From NCBI RefSeq assembly GCF_004798865.1, contig NW_025336598.1:21966590-22030589 (forward strand): a DNA stretch of 64,000 bases, given 5' to 3'. Position numbers and translations under genes: made by a program. Below are positions 41,707 to 54,088 of the stretch, one piece after another. Each line of letters opens with the position of its first letter. Positions within the stretch are counted from its first letter, which is position 1. Below the pieces are notes generated by a model. That model was not told where the DNA came from and did no database searches. It worked only from the letters and a program-made list of their open reading frames with translations. Source of the DNA: Varanus komodoensis. Its lineage: Eukaryota > Chordata > Lepidosauria > Squamata > Varanidae.

Positions 41707-41850
41707 AACATTTCTATGCTGCCCCTTGCCGAAGCCTCGGGGCGGCTCACAACACAAAATAAAATACAATAAAATGCAAAAATAACAATATAAAATTAAC
41801 AATATAAAATAAATAACAATATAAAATGTGCACAGAACCATCATAACCCG
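41705..41850 (-). mobile_element. LINE/SINE 3'-tail fragment beside a TTA microsatellite
   Basis: On the plus strand, an ATT repeat leads into ACATTTCTATGCTGCCCCTT, GCCTCGGGGCGGCTCACAA and an AATACAATAAAA-rich segment. Reversed, this is the common squamate LINE 3' end (GAGCCGCCCCGAGGC, then GGGGCAGCATAGAAAT). Only the tail region is present. Confidence 0.6.
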
Positions 41851-42839
41851 GACAATCCAACTATGTTACTATCAAGCACAAGCTCCTACCATCTCAACTT
41901 GAAGGCCAACACACCTAAAATTACTTGCTTTCCTTTCACTACTGATGAGAACCAGATCGTGGCAGGGAATTAGCAATGAAAGTAAACTAACGTGACCAGA
42001 ATTTGAGGAAATAAGGTCATAAGACACACACAGATGAGAAGAAATGAGAGAAGAATATTATGAGCAGGAAGGGAGCAAAAGAGAAAAGTGCAGGCTGCAG
42101 GAGGAGGGAGCATAGGAACTATTTCCCTGTCCATTTCATCCCTGGTCTCATTCACGGCTTGATGGCCATCTGCTATATGCAAGTGGAATTCATGGAGCAG
42201 AGCAGCAAACCTATCCCTCCGTGTTTCAAATCACATGTGATCATGCCTCACAAACTTGCATTTTGCAGACATGCAGGGTCTGCAAACTGGACAGTATCCA
42301 ATGCAACACTGTACCCCGGTTGTGTTCTGCAAATGAGATCCACCTCTTGACAGGCAGCAGTTCGGCTCTTCCTGGGACGATTAGAAATGTGCAGGCATGC
42401 TCATTTCTGGAATGGAGCGGGTTGGCAGAATTTGAATAAGAGAGCTCTGCCAACCTGGTCTGAGCCAAAAATAAACATTTCCACTCCTCTGGTGGCTTCC
42501 TATAGAAAGCCGTTCTCTTTCTGTATCCTATCTATTTTAAGAAAACAATAAAAATATTTTAAAAAAGAGAAAGCCTTAAATCTCCACTGCACATTCAATG
42601 AGTCCTGCTTACACAACCGAACTGTGGTGTGAGGGAGCCACAGTGCCCCACTGAATACTGCCTAACGTGCAGTATTGGATACGGCCCGATGAATTAATAT
42701 GAGGAGCAGTTAAATAGACCAGGCACAAAATGATGATTCAGGGTGCAAAGACAGTTGCTGTGAACAAACACTGGACTGACCTTCCTGACCAAATATAAGA
42801 TTGAGTCATTAAAGATTAGGGATTCTAACAGGTCAATGG

Positions 42840-42861
42840 TAGGGTTAGGGTTATGGTTAGG
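42840..42861 (+). repeat. Short interstitial telomere-like repeat
   Basis: TAGGGTTAGGGTTATGGTTA followed by GG: about three and a half TTAGGG units with one change. Too short to be more than suggestive. Confidence 0.5.
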
Positions 42862-43193
42862 TAACTAGGAGTTGGAGACCCTTTTGTAAATCATTCTACT
42901 AAATCCCAAATTGTTCCACCATACTTTAATGATCATTTGAGCTTCTGCTTTCAATTAATTTAATTAATTTGCTTTATATTTCACTATAACCCCCTCATCT
43001 AGCATGGAAGAAGACTACATTCTTTTGATAGTAGACTAGTATTGAAGAGAACATTACACAGCTTCATGAAAGGCCTACTAAGTCTTAAAAAGATTAAAAA
43101 TTTATTTTTGTCAGAACAAGCTCTGCAAAAGGCATAGCTTCTGGTGAAACCTTAACAAAAGATCCCAACACTTCTTCAGAAACTGCAAATTGT

Positions 43194-43480
43194 CATGCCA
43201 ATGTAATTAGTTGTTTTATGTTCATTTCCCAAGTAGAATTTGTTAATTGGCTTTGACAGTGTTCTTACATTGATTGGTTCATGCAGTACAACTAGCAATA
43301 CAAAAATAATGGACAATGGTTGCTTGTTGTATTGTGCAAACCCTGTTATGGTCAGTTTATTGCTGACAACCATGCAAGAAACAAATGGATTGTTGTAGGG
43401 TTTGTTTAATTCGTGATGAATTGCTGTGTTGTCTGGATTTGAACAACATGACCTATCAGCAAACCCTACAACATGTGACA
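43194..43480. repeat. Possible non-autonomous DNA-transposon remnant with internal inverted repeats
   Basis: A perfect 13-bp inverted pair, GTTGTAGGGTTTG (43392-43404) and CAAACCCTACAAC (43460-43472), lies in a segment rich in GGTTTGTTTA and CAAACC motifs, with a further ATGGTTG/CAACCAT pair just before it. A related GGGTTTGTTTACTTG...GCAAACCC string occurs at 45396-45420. The style is that of hAT-like MITEs, but no terminal repeats are defined. Confidence 0.3.
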
Positions 43481-45140
43481 AGATGACCCTTGACAATTGC
43501 AACAAAGTCCCCTGCCACTTAACAAGCAGCTGTTAGCCGGAGGGTTCACTTGACAGCTGTCTCCAAAGTTGGCTCTTGGGGCCAACTGTCAGAAGTGTCC
43601 CCAGTGTCTGCTGTGTGTCACTGCCTCATGCTCAGGGCAGCAGTGGAGGGGCAACTGAAGAGGTCTGCAGGAGGTGGGAGTACAAAAAATGTGCATCGTG
43701 TCTGCAGAGACCATGTGACAATAAGTGGCTTTGCATACAAAGGCAACCCATCACGGTAAATCTATGCCAAGTACTCACCATGAGCCCTGGGCAAACAGAC
43801 TCAAGGGTGCCTTGCTCCCTCCCCTGTCCTCCCTTGTTGCTCCTGGTGGTGTCCTATGGTTGCTCCTCTCCCTGCAAGCTGCAAATTGTGAGCCAGGCAA
43901 CTGTGCAAAACTCCTGCTCCAGAGCAGGCCCCATCGACCCTCTGGATTGTAGTTCAGGTCATGAGCCCTGCTGGCACAACAGGGACTCTCTGACAGCCAT
44001 GGTGGACCAAAATCAGCTCACCATCATGGCTGCCAGAGAAAGGAGTCACCCAGTGTTCTCTGTGGTGTATCCTGGGATACTACCAGGTGGAACAAAGGGG
44101 AAGGAGGGAGAAAGAGAGCAAAGTACCAACAATGAGCCCAACCAGTAATTTATCAGGCCCATCCTGGATGCTTCGCATTGCTTTACCACAATGGTTGCCA
44201 TTACACAGAAACCTGCCCACTGGCACCTGATCTCCACAGACACAATTGTGCCCCAAGACAATGAAAATTGTCACTCAAAACACAACCTCACAAGTGTACA
44301 CATGAATACTGCCATGCTTCACCAACCCAAAATAAAAATAAAATCCCACTTCTGAGTTAGCTCACTATGTCATCTTCTCATCTGACAAATTCTGAAGGCA
44401 TGACTTCATGCAGATCAGTTCATTTGGAGAATTGAGGAAAACCAGCGTAACAGAACATTTCAGCTGCTTTTTCTCATCACATCTGGAAACAGAAGGAAAG
44501 CAGGAAATCTAAACTATGAGACAAGAACACAAAGGTTTCTTGGATGCTCGCAAGAATGTTGAAACATGTATTATGCTACTCCTATTCATGAATAGCATAT
44601 TGCTCTGGTGTGCATATATATCACTGTTCACATCCTAGAATTCCATTTGTTTAAGCATGTATAGACCAAGAAGCAAAACATCTGAACTCAGATAACTACA
44701 TTTAGTAACAGATTATAGATTTAAAAAAATCAAGAAGAGAACTCTCATACTCCTCCTTTACTGCATATGATAAATGAAAATGTGCTTCCTCTTAGTATAT
44801 GTAGCTAGCTAGCTTCTACTTTAGATTTGATTTATCACTCCAAGCCTCTGTTTAGTTTGACCTGAAAATCAGCTACCAAAGATGTACCAAAGTACATTTC
44901 TCTACAGTTCAGTGGGTCAATTCATATGACAGAATAGCTCACAGTCAGTTAATTTACATACATGCAAGTAAATGGGTATGTGCCAGACAGCATTATGAAT
45001 ATGCATACCCCACCAGGGGCTGCTGCAGTTCGTCAGGTCAGCAGTGATTATCTGAGGGTTAAATGCCCATCATACATTCTAAAACAACTTTATTTGCACA
45101 TTTATTCATTATTTATTTGGTGAAGCTAAAAAGTAGCTTC

Positions 45141-45384
45141 TTTTAATCGCTGGCATGTGCCAGGCACCATTTCCCTAAGCACAGTCTGAGTACAGCTTGT
45201 TGGGCCATCCAAACCAAGGCAGCAAGGTCTTTTTGAAGAAAAGCATTGCAGCGTTATTTGAGGATTGCTTTCCTGTCACACATACCACAAACAAGCCAAA
45301 TCACTTGGGTTCCGAAAAGACAACAAGCTGCACTTTTGTCTGGTAATTAGGGAAATGGCACCTGGCATGATTCAGAGGTTAAAA
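45141..45384. repeat. 244-bp foldback with 38-bp arms
   Basis: Arm 45141-45178 (TTTTAATC...TGCCAGGCACCATTTCC...) and arm 45347-45384 (...GGAAATGGCACCTGGCA...GGTTAAAA) are imperfect inverted repeats, with the inner 21 bp matching at 19 positions. Pairing continues inward to ACAGCTTGTTG on one side and CAACAAGCTGC on the other. It could be a MITE or a source of hairpin RNA. Family unknown. Confidence 0.6.
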
Positions 45385-45754
45385 TAAGTCATGGTGGGTT
45401 TGTTTACTTGTGCAAACCCTTATAGGTTTTGTGGGGGCTGTTCAGCTCTCAAATGACTCATGTCAGCCATACTAGTATAATACAGCAAGCCACACAACCC
45501 CTGGGTGACAGTGATGCCATGATGCCTTGTGGGTTAATTAAGGCATGTTGGGTTACCATGTCGTTGTGCAGAGCATTGTGCAAGATAGCCACAAAGAAAT
45601 TTCAAGATCACCACCTCTTATTTTCAGGCAAGGAATATCCATTAGGTGCTGCCTCTTTGCTTAAAGCAAGGTCTTCCCCAGTCATGCATAGAGCAAGGGG
45701 AAAGGTGTAGGAACCCTGTGGAGGATGCTGCTGAATGCTACTTATGCCTGCTGT

Positions 45755-46345
45755 TCAGGTGCACAATCTGTCCCATCACATCTCTGGCCCATGCAGTGGT
45801 CATCTTATACAGACTACAACAATCCTCTCTTGGGTCCTCATGTCTATCCAGCACTGTGCTCCTAAATCATACATCTATCTCATGACTGACTCCTCCTTAA
45901 ATCTGTACACTGGCTTCCCAGATGCAGAGCAAGCAACTTGTCCTTCAAAGTCTTCCATGGCCTAGCTGACCTTCCCACTCCATCCATGTATCTTTCTAAT
46001 CTGTATCCATGATCTCCTCTGTCCAAAGTTCTTCTTCTTGTTTCTACCTGGCTGCTCCCTATGTTTGGCATCATCTCTCAGTAAAACTGCATGATGTCAC
46101 CTCTCCTTGTTTATAATGCCTTTGGCACAGCCCTTTAGATCTCATGCCCTCACATAACTAGTCCTAGGAACGTACAATGAGAACCACTGCAGGTTACCTT
46201 CCTGTTTATCCTGCCTTTTCTTCCCTGTCTTCCTCTGTGGTTTCATCTATGTTGAATTTTAAATGCTAAGTTCCTTGGGACAGGGGCATGGCCTCTTGCA
46301 CTCCATAAAGCACCATTACACTGCTGTCACTCTATAAAGAATAGG
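45755..46345 (+). mobile_element. L2-like LINE, old 3' fragment
   Basis: Plus-strand fragment. Decayed coding similarity is visible around SLKSLHWLP-like and SFKVFHGLADLPTPSMYLSN (about 45890-45995). The end around 46270-46340 (TTCCTTGGGACAGGGGCATG, then TAAAGCACCATTACACTG) is the L2-type 3' UTR signature (GCTCCTTGGGACAGGGAC, AAAGCACC). Heavily diverged, so probably old. Confidence 0.55.
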
Positions 46346-47215
46346 CAGTATCACTTTCTGTCACTTCAGGTCAAATACATGAAATGAGCCTGGCTGGGAT
46401 AAATCCTCTGGGATCAACAAGCAATGAAGGAGTACACAATGAGACAATTACTCTCTAGCATGTATTTACCGCTCTCATTCTGAAAAACACCCTCCCTGCC
46501 CCCCTTTCTTTATACACACAGTTTCAGCCTGAGAAGTGGAGAAATGGTGTTGGGTCAGAGCTACTATTCCCTCCTCAGAGTGGACTTCAAAAAGTGCTAC
46601 TCCCTGGAGTAGCCACTGGCAGCCTCCTAACACTCTTCTGGGCATCATATCTGGTGCCTCCAATCACTAATAGATAAGAAGAGTCAGACTACAAGGCTAA
46701 GTGTGAAAGGTATGAAGGAACAAGGACCAAGTTGTGAGCCTGGGGCTAATATAACAACAGCCGGATTATCTCCAGAATATGGCAACCCGATGTATGAAAG
46801 CCCTCCAAAATGCTCTATCCATGAAAGCCCTGTTCAGCCTGTAGAATACAAGGCAGCGGCTTCCTTATGTGTTTCTCCCTAGTTGAGGCTGGAGTACCAG
46901 CTGTGACCCCTTTTGGAAAAGGTGGATCTTGCCACTGCCACATATGCCTTAGGGCTTCTTTAAGTACAAATACCTTTGAAATGTGATCGGATGTTGTGGC
47001 TGGTACAAAATGAAGACCAACAGTTCTAACTGGAGCTCTTCTTCGTGGATCCTGTGACTTCACAGCTTAATATATTACGAAGCCCTCTCAAATTGAAAAC
47101 CTTAAATGGCTTGGGAAGTGGATACTTGGAAGTCAGCCTTATTCTGCCCAATCCAGGTTGTCCACCCAGATGCTGCACGCTCTTGTCACTGACAGAGGTA
47201 TAACTAGTAGGTACC

Positions 47216-47517
47216 ATGATGGGGCTTTCTCAGCTGCTAGAAGGATCAGGTGATGGGATACCATCACCGCCATCTCTGCGGTGGCGCCCTGCCTATGGAA
47301 TGCGCTCCCCAGAGAGGTCTGCCTGGAGCCGTTGTTATTTGTTTTTCGGCGCCAGGCTAAGACCTTTTTATTTCAACAATATTTTAATAACTTTTAATAT
47401 CAGCTTATAGGTTTTAATCTGCAGCCAGGGTGGATCTGGATTTTATGTGTATTATGTTTTATTTTATTTTATGTAAGCCGTCCCAAGGCTATGCGATGGG
47501 ACGGCATACAAATACTC
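47216..47517 (+). mobile_element. L2/L3-like LINE 3' end continuing into GATA repeat
   Basis: Plus-strand copy with the final ORF residues (MRSPERSAWSRCYLFFGARL, related to LWNALPREV...FRRQAKTFLF) at about 47300-47370. An AT-rich 3' UTR follows, then the terminal GGGACGGCATACAAATACTC, which runs straight into a GATA microsatellite. It is 5'-truncated. The arrangement matches the CR1-L3 Snake1 type of LINE known for microsatellite tails. Confidence 0.75.

Positions 47518-47565
<48 letters not shown>
47518..47565 (+). repeat. (GATA)n microsatellite on a LINE tail
   Basis: Twelve units immediately following the 3' end of the plus-strand LINE at 47216-47517. Confidence 0.97.
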
Positions 47566-50500
47566 ACCATCTCTGTCTGCTCAGGGCTCCACAGCATTAA
47601 CACCGGTCAGAGCAGAGAAATCTGGAATGCATGGTCAAAGAGTCTGCCATGGTATAAAGCCACTTCCTATCTTCTTGCCTCAACAGACCCAGGTGCCCCT
47701 TCCTTGATGGCATTCCAGTATCTGGTAAAAAGAACACTACTTTGTTGGGTTGTTTTGTTTTTCTGTTTTGTTTTTTTATTACTAGGGGTTTTTTATACCT
47801 TATTATGCTGGTCAAGTTTGATATTTTTATACACATACATGCTATTGTTTTCGTTGCACTTTAACAACACAATCTAATGTAGATTTGCTCAGAATTAAAT
47901 CCCTTTATGTACAGTGGGACTATGTACAATGTGTCCCTAAGTGCTTTTAGTGAGATAGTTGCAATTTTGATGGTTATTCAGGATGGAAAAAAGGTTATAA
48001 ATGTGTTAATACTAAGTATGTATGATTAATAAGCTATAAATATTGCCTGACTGTTTTTATGGTGAGGTTAGCTGGTCTGTGGCTGCAATTTTTTGCCCAA
48101 TGGGTTGCAATATATATAAGAAGCTCACACTTGGTTTATCATAACCATTTACATGCAGAATTTCCTGTCACTAGAGGTCAGCATGAGCACAAATTAGATC
48201 AGTTTGTATAACATTTCCAGCCTTATTACCATCTTTAGGAATGTTTACAATGTCTCTACTGGAGACACAGAAAATCCCACTAAAAGGAAACCAGTGACTG
48301 GATACAAGTGTCCTTGTCCTGACTATTTTAATAGGAACTTATAAGTATCAGATCCTGTGTTGATATTGCTACTCCTAAATAGGAAATTAATTTTAACTCA
48401 CTGCTTTAAGCAGTGTATTTATCTAAAATCATTGTACAAAAATATTTTGCTTATACATCAGGAGGTCAAAACTCTGTAAGAACAGAGTACACCTCTACTG
48501 TTAAAACTAGCTTTATTTGTTAGAACTAATGTTAGCAACATCATTAAAACGGTGCATGGCATTTTAGCAAAAGATGCAGACACCAAGTATTTGTAGTGGT
48601 CTTACTAAAATAACTTGGGATCTTCTTATCAACCCTAGCAGACTGATTTGAAGGTAAGTGCATTCATGCAATGTTAAACTTTATCTAGAAGTTTTTCTTT
48701 TAAATGTGCTTTAAGACAAGTGTAGATTTGCTAGAGTAAACCTCTTTCCCACCCCACCTTCCTTATTTCGGACTGTACTGTGTAAGTGGAACTGAAAAGG
48801 GGTGGAGAGAGCTCTATCACCGAACATGTTGTTTTGTGGGGAGAAAAGCAAAAACTCCTAAAAAAAGCAAAATCACTATTCCAGGGAATTCACAATCTGA
48901 ATTTCATCAATGATGGGTAACACAAATGACAGGAAAGGCTAATGTGAGCAAATGAAGTTACTCATAATCAGAATTTGTTTTAGGTGATAATAAAACTATA
49001 GAGAAAAGCAATATACAGTATCTCATGTGAAAGAAGGAGGTTTTTCCCATACTAACACTGGTGATTCTGACAGCATATACCTATGAAATCTTTGTCAGAC
49101 TACCTTCAGAATGGCTTCCCTACACATACAGAAACAGACATATAAATGTATTAGCACTAACTGAAGTGAGCAATAGTTGTGTCACAAGTACAGAGTAATT
49201 GTTGCCTCAGATTGTTTCTGCAAGAAACATTTCAAGAATAAAACTGCCCTTATGGAACAGAATCTGGTACCATATATTGGAGTACATCTTGCAGAAGAAA
49301 AAGCAGTCTCTTGCAAATATCTCAAAACTGTCTTGCTCATCCCTGCCTACCTTACTGGTCCTTCCTTCCTGCATTAATTCATTTAGATATTTGAAGGTGC
49401 ACCTTTAATAACTGAATGCAAAGTAATTCCTCACAAAACATTTCTATGTTTCTTCAAGAAAATGGCACAACTAAGCATCCTCATTTGGGAAAAGTGGCCA
49501 GTAGTATTCAGTATCTTTTGGCATATTTTTAATGGTATAAAATGGTGTGAATGAGCAGGAAGCATCACTGTTGGAACAAGTCACCAAAGAAAAGCTGACT
49601 GAGTCAAGGTACAAAATACTGTCATCAAACATCAGTGGGAATGAAGAATCAGACTGAGCCAAGTAGCAACGTGAACAGCGCATAAAGAAGCAACGGTGAA
49701 GAAGGAGCTTGATTCTACATACTTTTCTCCAGCTCCCAGTGCTGCTCCTCACCTAGACAGTGTTTATTTCCAGAACAATGTGGGGGGAACACTGTTTACA
49801 TTAGTATCTTCATCCAATAAATGCATGCAAGACATGTTCAAACTTCTTCTGCACCTGCTAAATCAAACTCAACAAATCACACACCAGATTATGGCCTTGC
49901 TTGTCTTGCTTGCCAACACTGACCTGGGGACAACTGCACAAATGCATTACCAATTATCAAGGAAGAGGACTAAGCAATAATGTTAAGTGAAAAACCAGCA
50001 CACATGGGTATACTTGTGAATTACTTCAATGCAGAAATCTGCATATACTGAATTACAATGACTTTTACCATGCAGTATAGTGGCCATATTGGTATATCAC
50101 CTATATCTGTTTATTTTTTGATTAAAAACTAACATATACAATAGATAAGCTGCTGGACATTTTCCCCTTGTTCTCTTATAGTAAAAACATTTTGCATGTG
50201 TATTTTTTTAAATAAATGTCACATGTTTCAGGCCCACTGTGGGTCCTAGATTTAATATAAATGCACAAATGCAAGTGAAATAATTTTGGGTGGAATTTGA
50301 TTACTATGCAGTTGATCTAGTGGAATAGCTGAGTAAGCTTATCTTACTGATTTAGAAGATTTCCTACATACTGTTCCTTGTACAGTTCATTGTATAGATT
50401 ATCTCACTTAAGTACAGAGGTAACAGCACCTCACATAATATAGTGAATTTTATACTATGCAGCTTTCTTTGTTGAAAGATATTGATGATATTGTGTTTTC

Positions 50501-51644
50501 ATCCAGCAAAACTGCAACTGAAATTAGAGGCTCTGCTGCTCTAATTGGTTGATGTATTTCTGTCCATTTGATGCTGACTTGATCCACATGGCTGGCTGAT
50601 ACAGAAGTAGTATGCAGCAGCTGACATTAACAGTCTTTGAAACTTTTCAGAGGATCTTTTGTTGTGAAATAAATATGTGCAGCTGTTACTCATTTGTTGT
50701 AAAGGGCCAGAGCATCTTCTTCCAAGGAAACACTTCTGTTCCAATGTTACATAGTCCCAGCACCCAAGTCATAACATTGCATTGCTGGAAAAATGCAATT
50801 TTTATCTGTGTTGCTTCTGTAAGAGCTGCATAGCATGTGGCTCTTGAATATCATGAGTACCTATCAGATAATTCCTAGACAGTAATGGCACATCTTCCTT
50901 CTGTACTCACATTATTAAATGAGCATCCCCCCCCATCGTTTACTCTGCAGTACTATTAAATTTGAGGACATTTTGCTGAAAGAAGAGAAACTTACCTCCT
51001 AAGAAATGTTCATGGAAGTCCACTATTAGAGCCTGCATTGCTCTAGGAAGAAGATACTGGTCTGGGAACAAAACAGTCATCTAGCCTTTTCAAATATCTT
51101 AATTTCAACAATACCAGCTCTTCCACATGCACGAATGCCTCCTCATATCCATTGACTACACAGAATGCTGTTGTCTTAATTTAGTTCTTTTTAGGCTACA
51201 GGTTCTTCTCTCTCCAGCATCAAAAAGAGAAAGTTTACCCATACCAAGGTTAGGTAGATTTGAAGCTTATGGGACATGTTTTGTTTATTTTTACTAGAAC
51301 TCTAGTTCTACAAACTAGAATATGCTACAAACAAAACAAAACCCAGACACTTCGAATTAAAGAGTTCTGAGTCTGGGAATGTGTTTTGAGTATCAAAACT
51401 GAATGGAGCTCACAGTCTTTCCTCATAAAACTCCACTCCCAATTACCCTAAACTTTCTTTATTTCAATAGTTTAATATAGGGATTGAAGGGATGAAAGCA
51501 GATCTACTTAGAAGTCACCATAGATCTACCAGTAGATCAGACCTGATCAGAGCCGATAACTGAAAAGTTTCTCTTTCAATTTTTCCTGCTGGCTGGAAGG
51601 CTAATCTGCTTTACTTCACTGCTTACATGATCTAAGATCTCATG

Positions 51645-51862
51645 AAGTGTTTCGTGTTGAACTGGGGCTCAGGAAAGCCGGGTTCTAGTCCCAATTCAGC
51701 CATGAATTTAACTGAATGGCCTTGAGTCAGTAATGCTCTCTCATGTGAACCTATTTCACAGGGTTATCCTAAGGATAAAATGGAGAGTAAGGGGAAGAAG
51801 AGGATCACAGAAGTCATCTTCGATTCCTTGCAAGAGAAAAAAAATGTGGCATGATCAAAGTA
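51645..51862 (+). mobile_element. Sauria-type SINE, diverged
   Basis: Plus-strand. GGGTTCTAGTCCCAATTCAG (B-box region), GGCCTTGAGTCAGTAATGCT, CCTATTTCACAGGGTTATCC and GATAAAATGGAGAG follow the Sauria SINE order. The A-box half is poorly kept and the tail is short and A-rich. Older than the copy at 34730. Confidence 0.75.
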
Positions 51863-54088
51863 ACCATTAGCATCACCATCATCATGATGCATTCTTTCTG
51901 TTTAATGTATCAAAGTAACCTGAAAAGCCTACAGTGAAAGAGTAATAAAAAATGGATGTGCTAAGCTACAGAAATAGATGTAATGAGAGGCAACTGGCCC
52001 CCTTGGAAGCGAAACTCACTCAGCAAAATGTTGGAACAACTGACTTGAATAAGTACAAGTATACAGCTCATCCATTGTAATTATCTGGTCATTACTGAGG
52101 AATCCTTCCTAAAACAATAGTTTCCTTAACATCACTAGGCATATTCTAGGTAAAATGCATCTAAACAGCCCAAAGGCAGCTGGGATTATTAACAAAGGCT
52201 CTTTGTACATATGACTAATTCACAGAAGAAGCAGACTGTCTTTTATGATAGGCTATATTAAGAGGAACATGTCTCACTCTTTACAGATATGAAAAAGAGA
52301 GAGTCAGGATTCCTGTCACTGGCAAGATCTCTCCTTCAAATAATAAACTTGCCCCCAGCGAGAAATTAGCACCTGCCAATGGTGCACCTGGCTAGCCCAG
52401 GGCCTTCCCGTACAGCTCTTCTACCCAATGATGGCAGGCAATAAACATACTCTTTTTTGTACCTGTATTCATACTGGTCTTTTGATTTAACTGAACTTAC
52501 AATGCAAAGAAAGGAACATGCTCAGGGTTTCGAGTGTGCCTGTTTAATCAGAGCTGCTGAACAGTTTTAATACACCAGGAATGCAGAAGCATTTTAAAAG
52601 CAAGGGACAGTGGAAGAAATATTGTTTGTGTACTTTACATCTGAAGTAATATGTATGTCTCTCTCGATGCCCTCTCCCATTAATTCCATTAATTAATTAA
52701 TGGAACATTAATTCCAGGGTTTAAAATTACTTCACTGCATCCATTTGGCTGCTATTCTCAAAGTGATGCATGCACCAAAAAGGATAATAGACAAAGATAC
52801 ACCCAATACTCTGACTGATTGTGGAGCCGATCTTTCTGGATGAGGCACCAGAAATCCTGGCTAAAGAATCTCAGTTCAAACTCATTCACTCATGAGTTTG
52901 TTATTCTCAAAGTTGAGGGCATCAATCATGAACAGGGAAAGCCTCATGCATAGTAGCATGTATGCAACTGGCTAGGATTTCTGGATCATAGGAAGCTCAT
53001 ATATGCCCATCCTGGTCCACTTCAAGACCACAGCACTCTGTTTCTAGTAGCAAAGAACAAAAAACACTCTAGGAAACCAAGAAGGAAGCAAGATGAATAT
53101 TGCCATCCTGTGATGCTTGTCTCAAGCATCTGGTATTCTGAAGTCTCTGAAAATGGAGGTCATTTTAAACTGCTGTTACTAATTAACCATGGATAGACCT
53201 ATCCACCATAAATGTGACTAATCTTTTTATGATGCAATCAATGTTGTTCATGCTGAAATAGATCTTTGGAGGAATTAGCATCATTGGTTTGTTTCACAAA
53301 ACTGCCTGTAATGGATTTTGAAATTATATAAACAAGAAGAGGCTTTTGCTGGAGTAGCTGCTTTTTTCCCTCCCTCAATGATCAGGAACATGTACACATA
53401 GGACAAAATGACATTCCTATTGTTGCAAATAATTAAACTACTTTGTAATTTAATTCAACACCCAATTGCTGGGTTAGTGAATAGGTGCAGTATGTCACAA
53501 AGCAACCAGCAGTTGAACTGATTTATCTTACACATCTGCTTGATGACATAAAAAAGTTAATGGCAAACATTTAAATAAATGCACACTCAGTAGTATGATA
53601 TAGATTCTCTAAACTGTTCCAATCTGACATTTTCAGCTGTTTATTCAAACTACGATCAGTTCCCATCTGCCAAAGACAAATGTGTTGATGTAGACCACTA
53701 AAGGCAAGGAATGTGAAGCCTATATGCATGTAAGACAGGGGGGGAAAATCTGTTATTTTGAAAAGATGTGGAAATTCTCTAATACTGAGTTATACTTAGA
53801 AAGAACAATAAATTTTAAAACTTGGTAATGTAAGCAATAGTCCATAAATTATGAAAAGTTGAATAATCACAGTTAGATGTTACCTCACATGTTTCTGCTA
53901 ATCACACAACTGAATCCTATGCATGTACAATCCTATAAAGACTCTAATCTAGGAGTAAATCTTAGAGGGGAGTGGGGCAGGGAGAAAAACTGTTTGTCTT
54001 CTGTAAAATAAGTGTCTGCTGGCACTAAAAATAGCTGGTTCCAAGAAATGGTTGGGGCTTAGACCCCACTTGTGACCTTTTGGGCAGG

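Noticed and set aside
43576-44148. 190-codon plus-strand ORF
   Set aside because: No recognised motif, low-complexity C/S/P-rich composition, no splice context, and competing frames in the same stretch. Treated as chance, though a database search would be worth one try.
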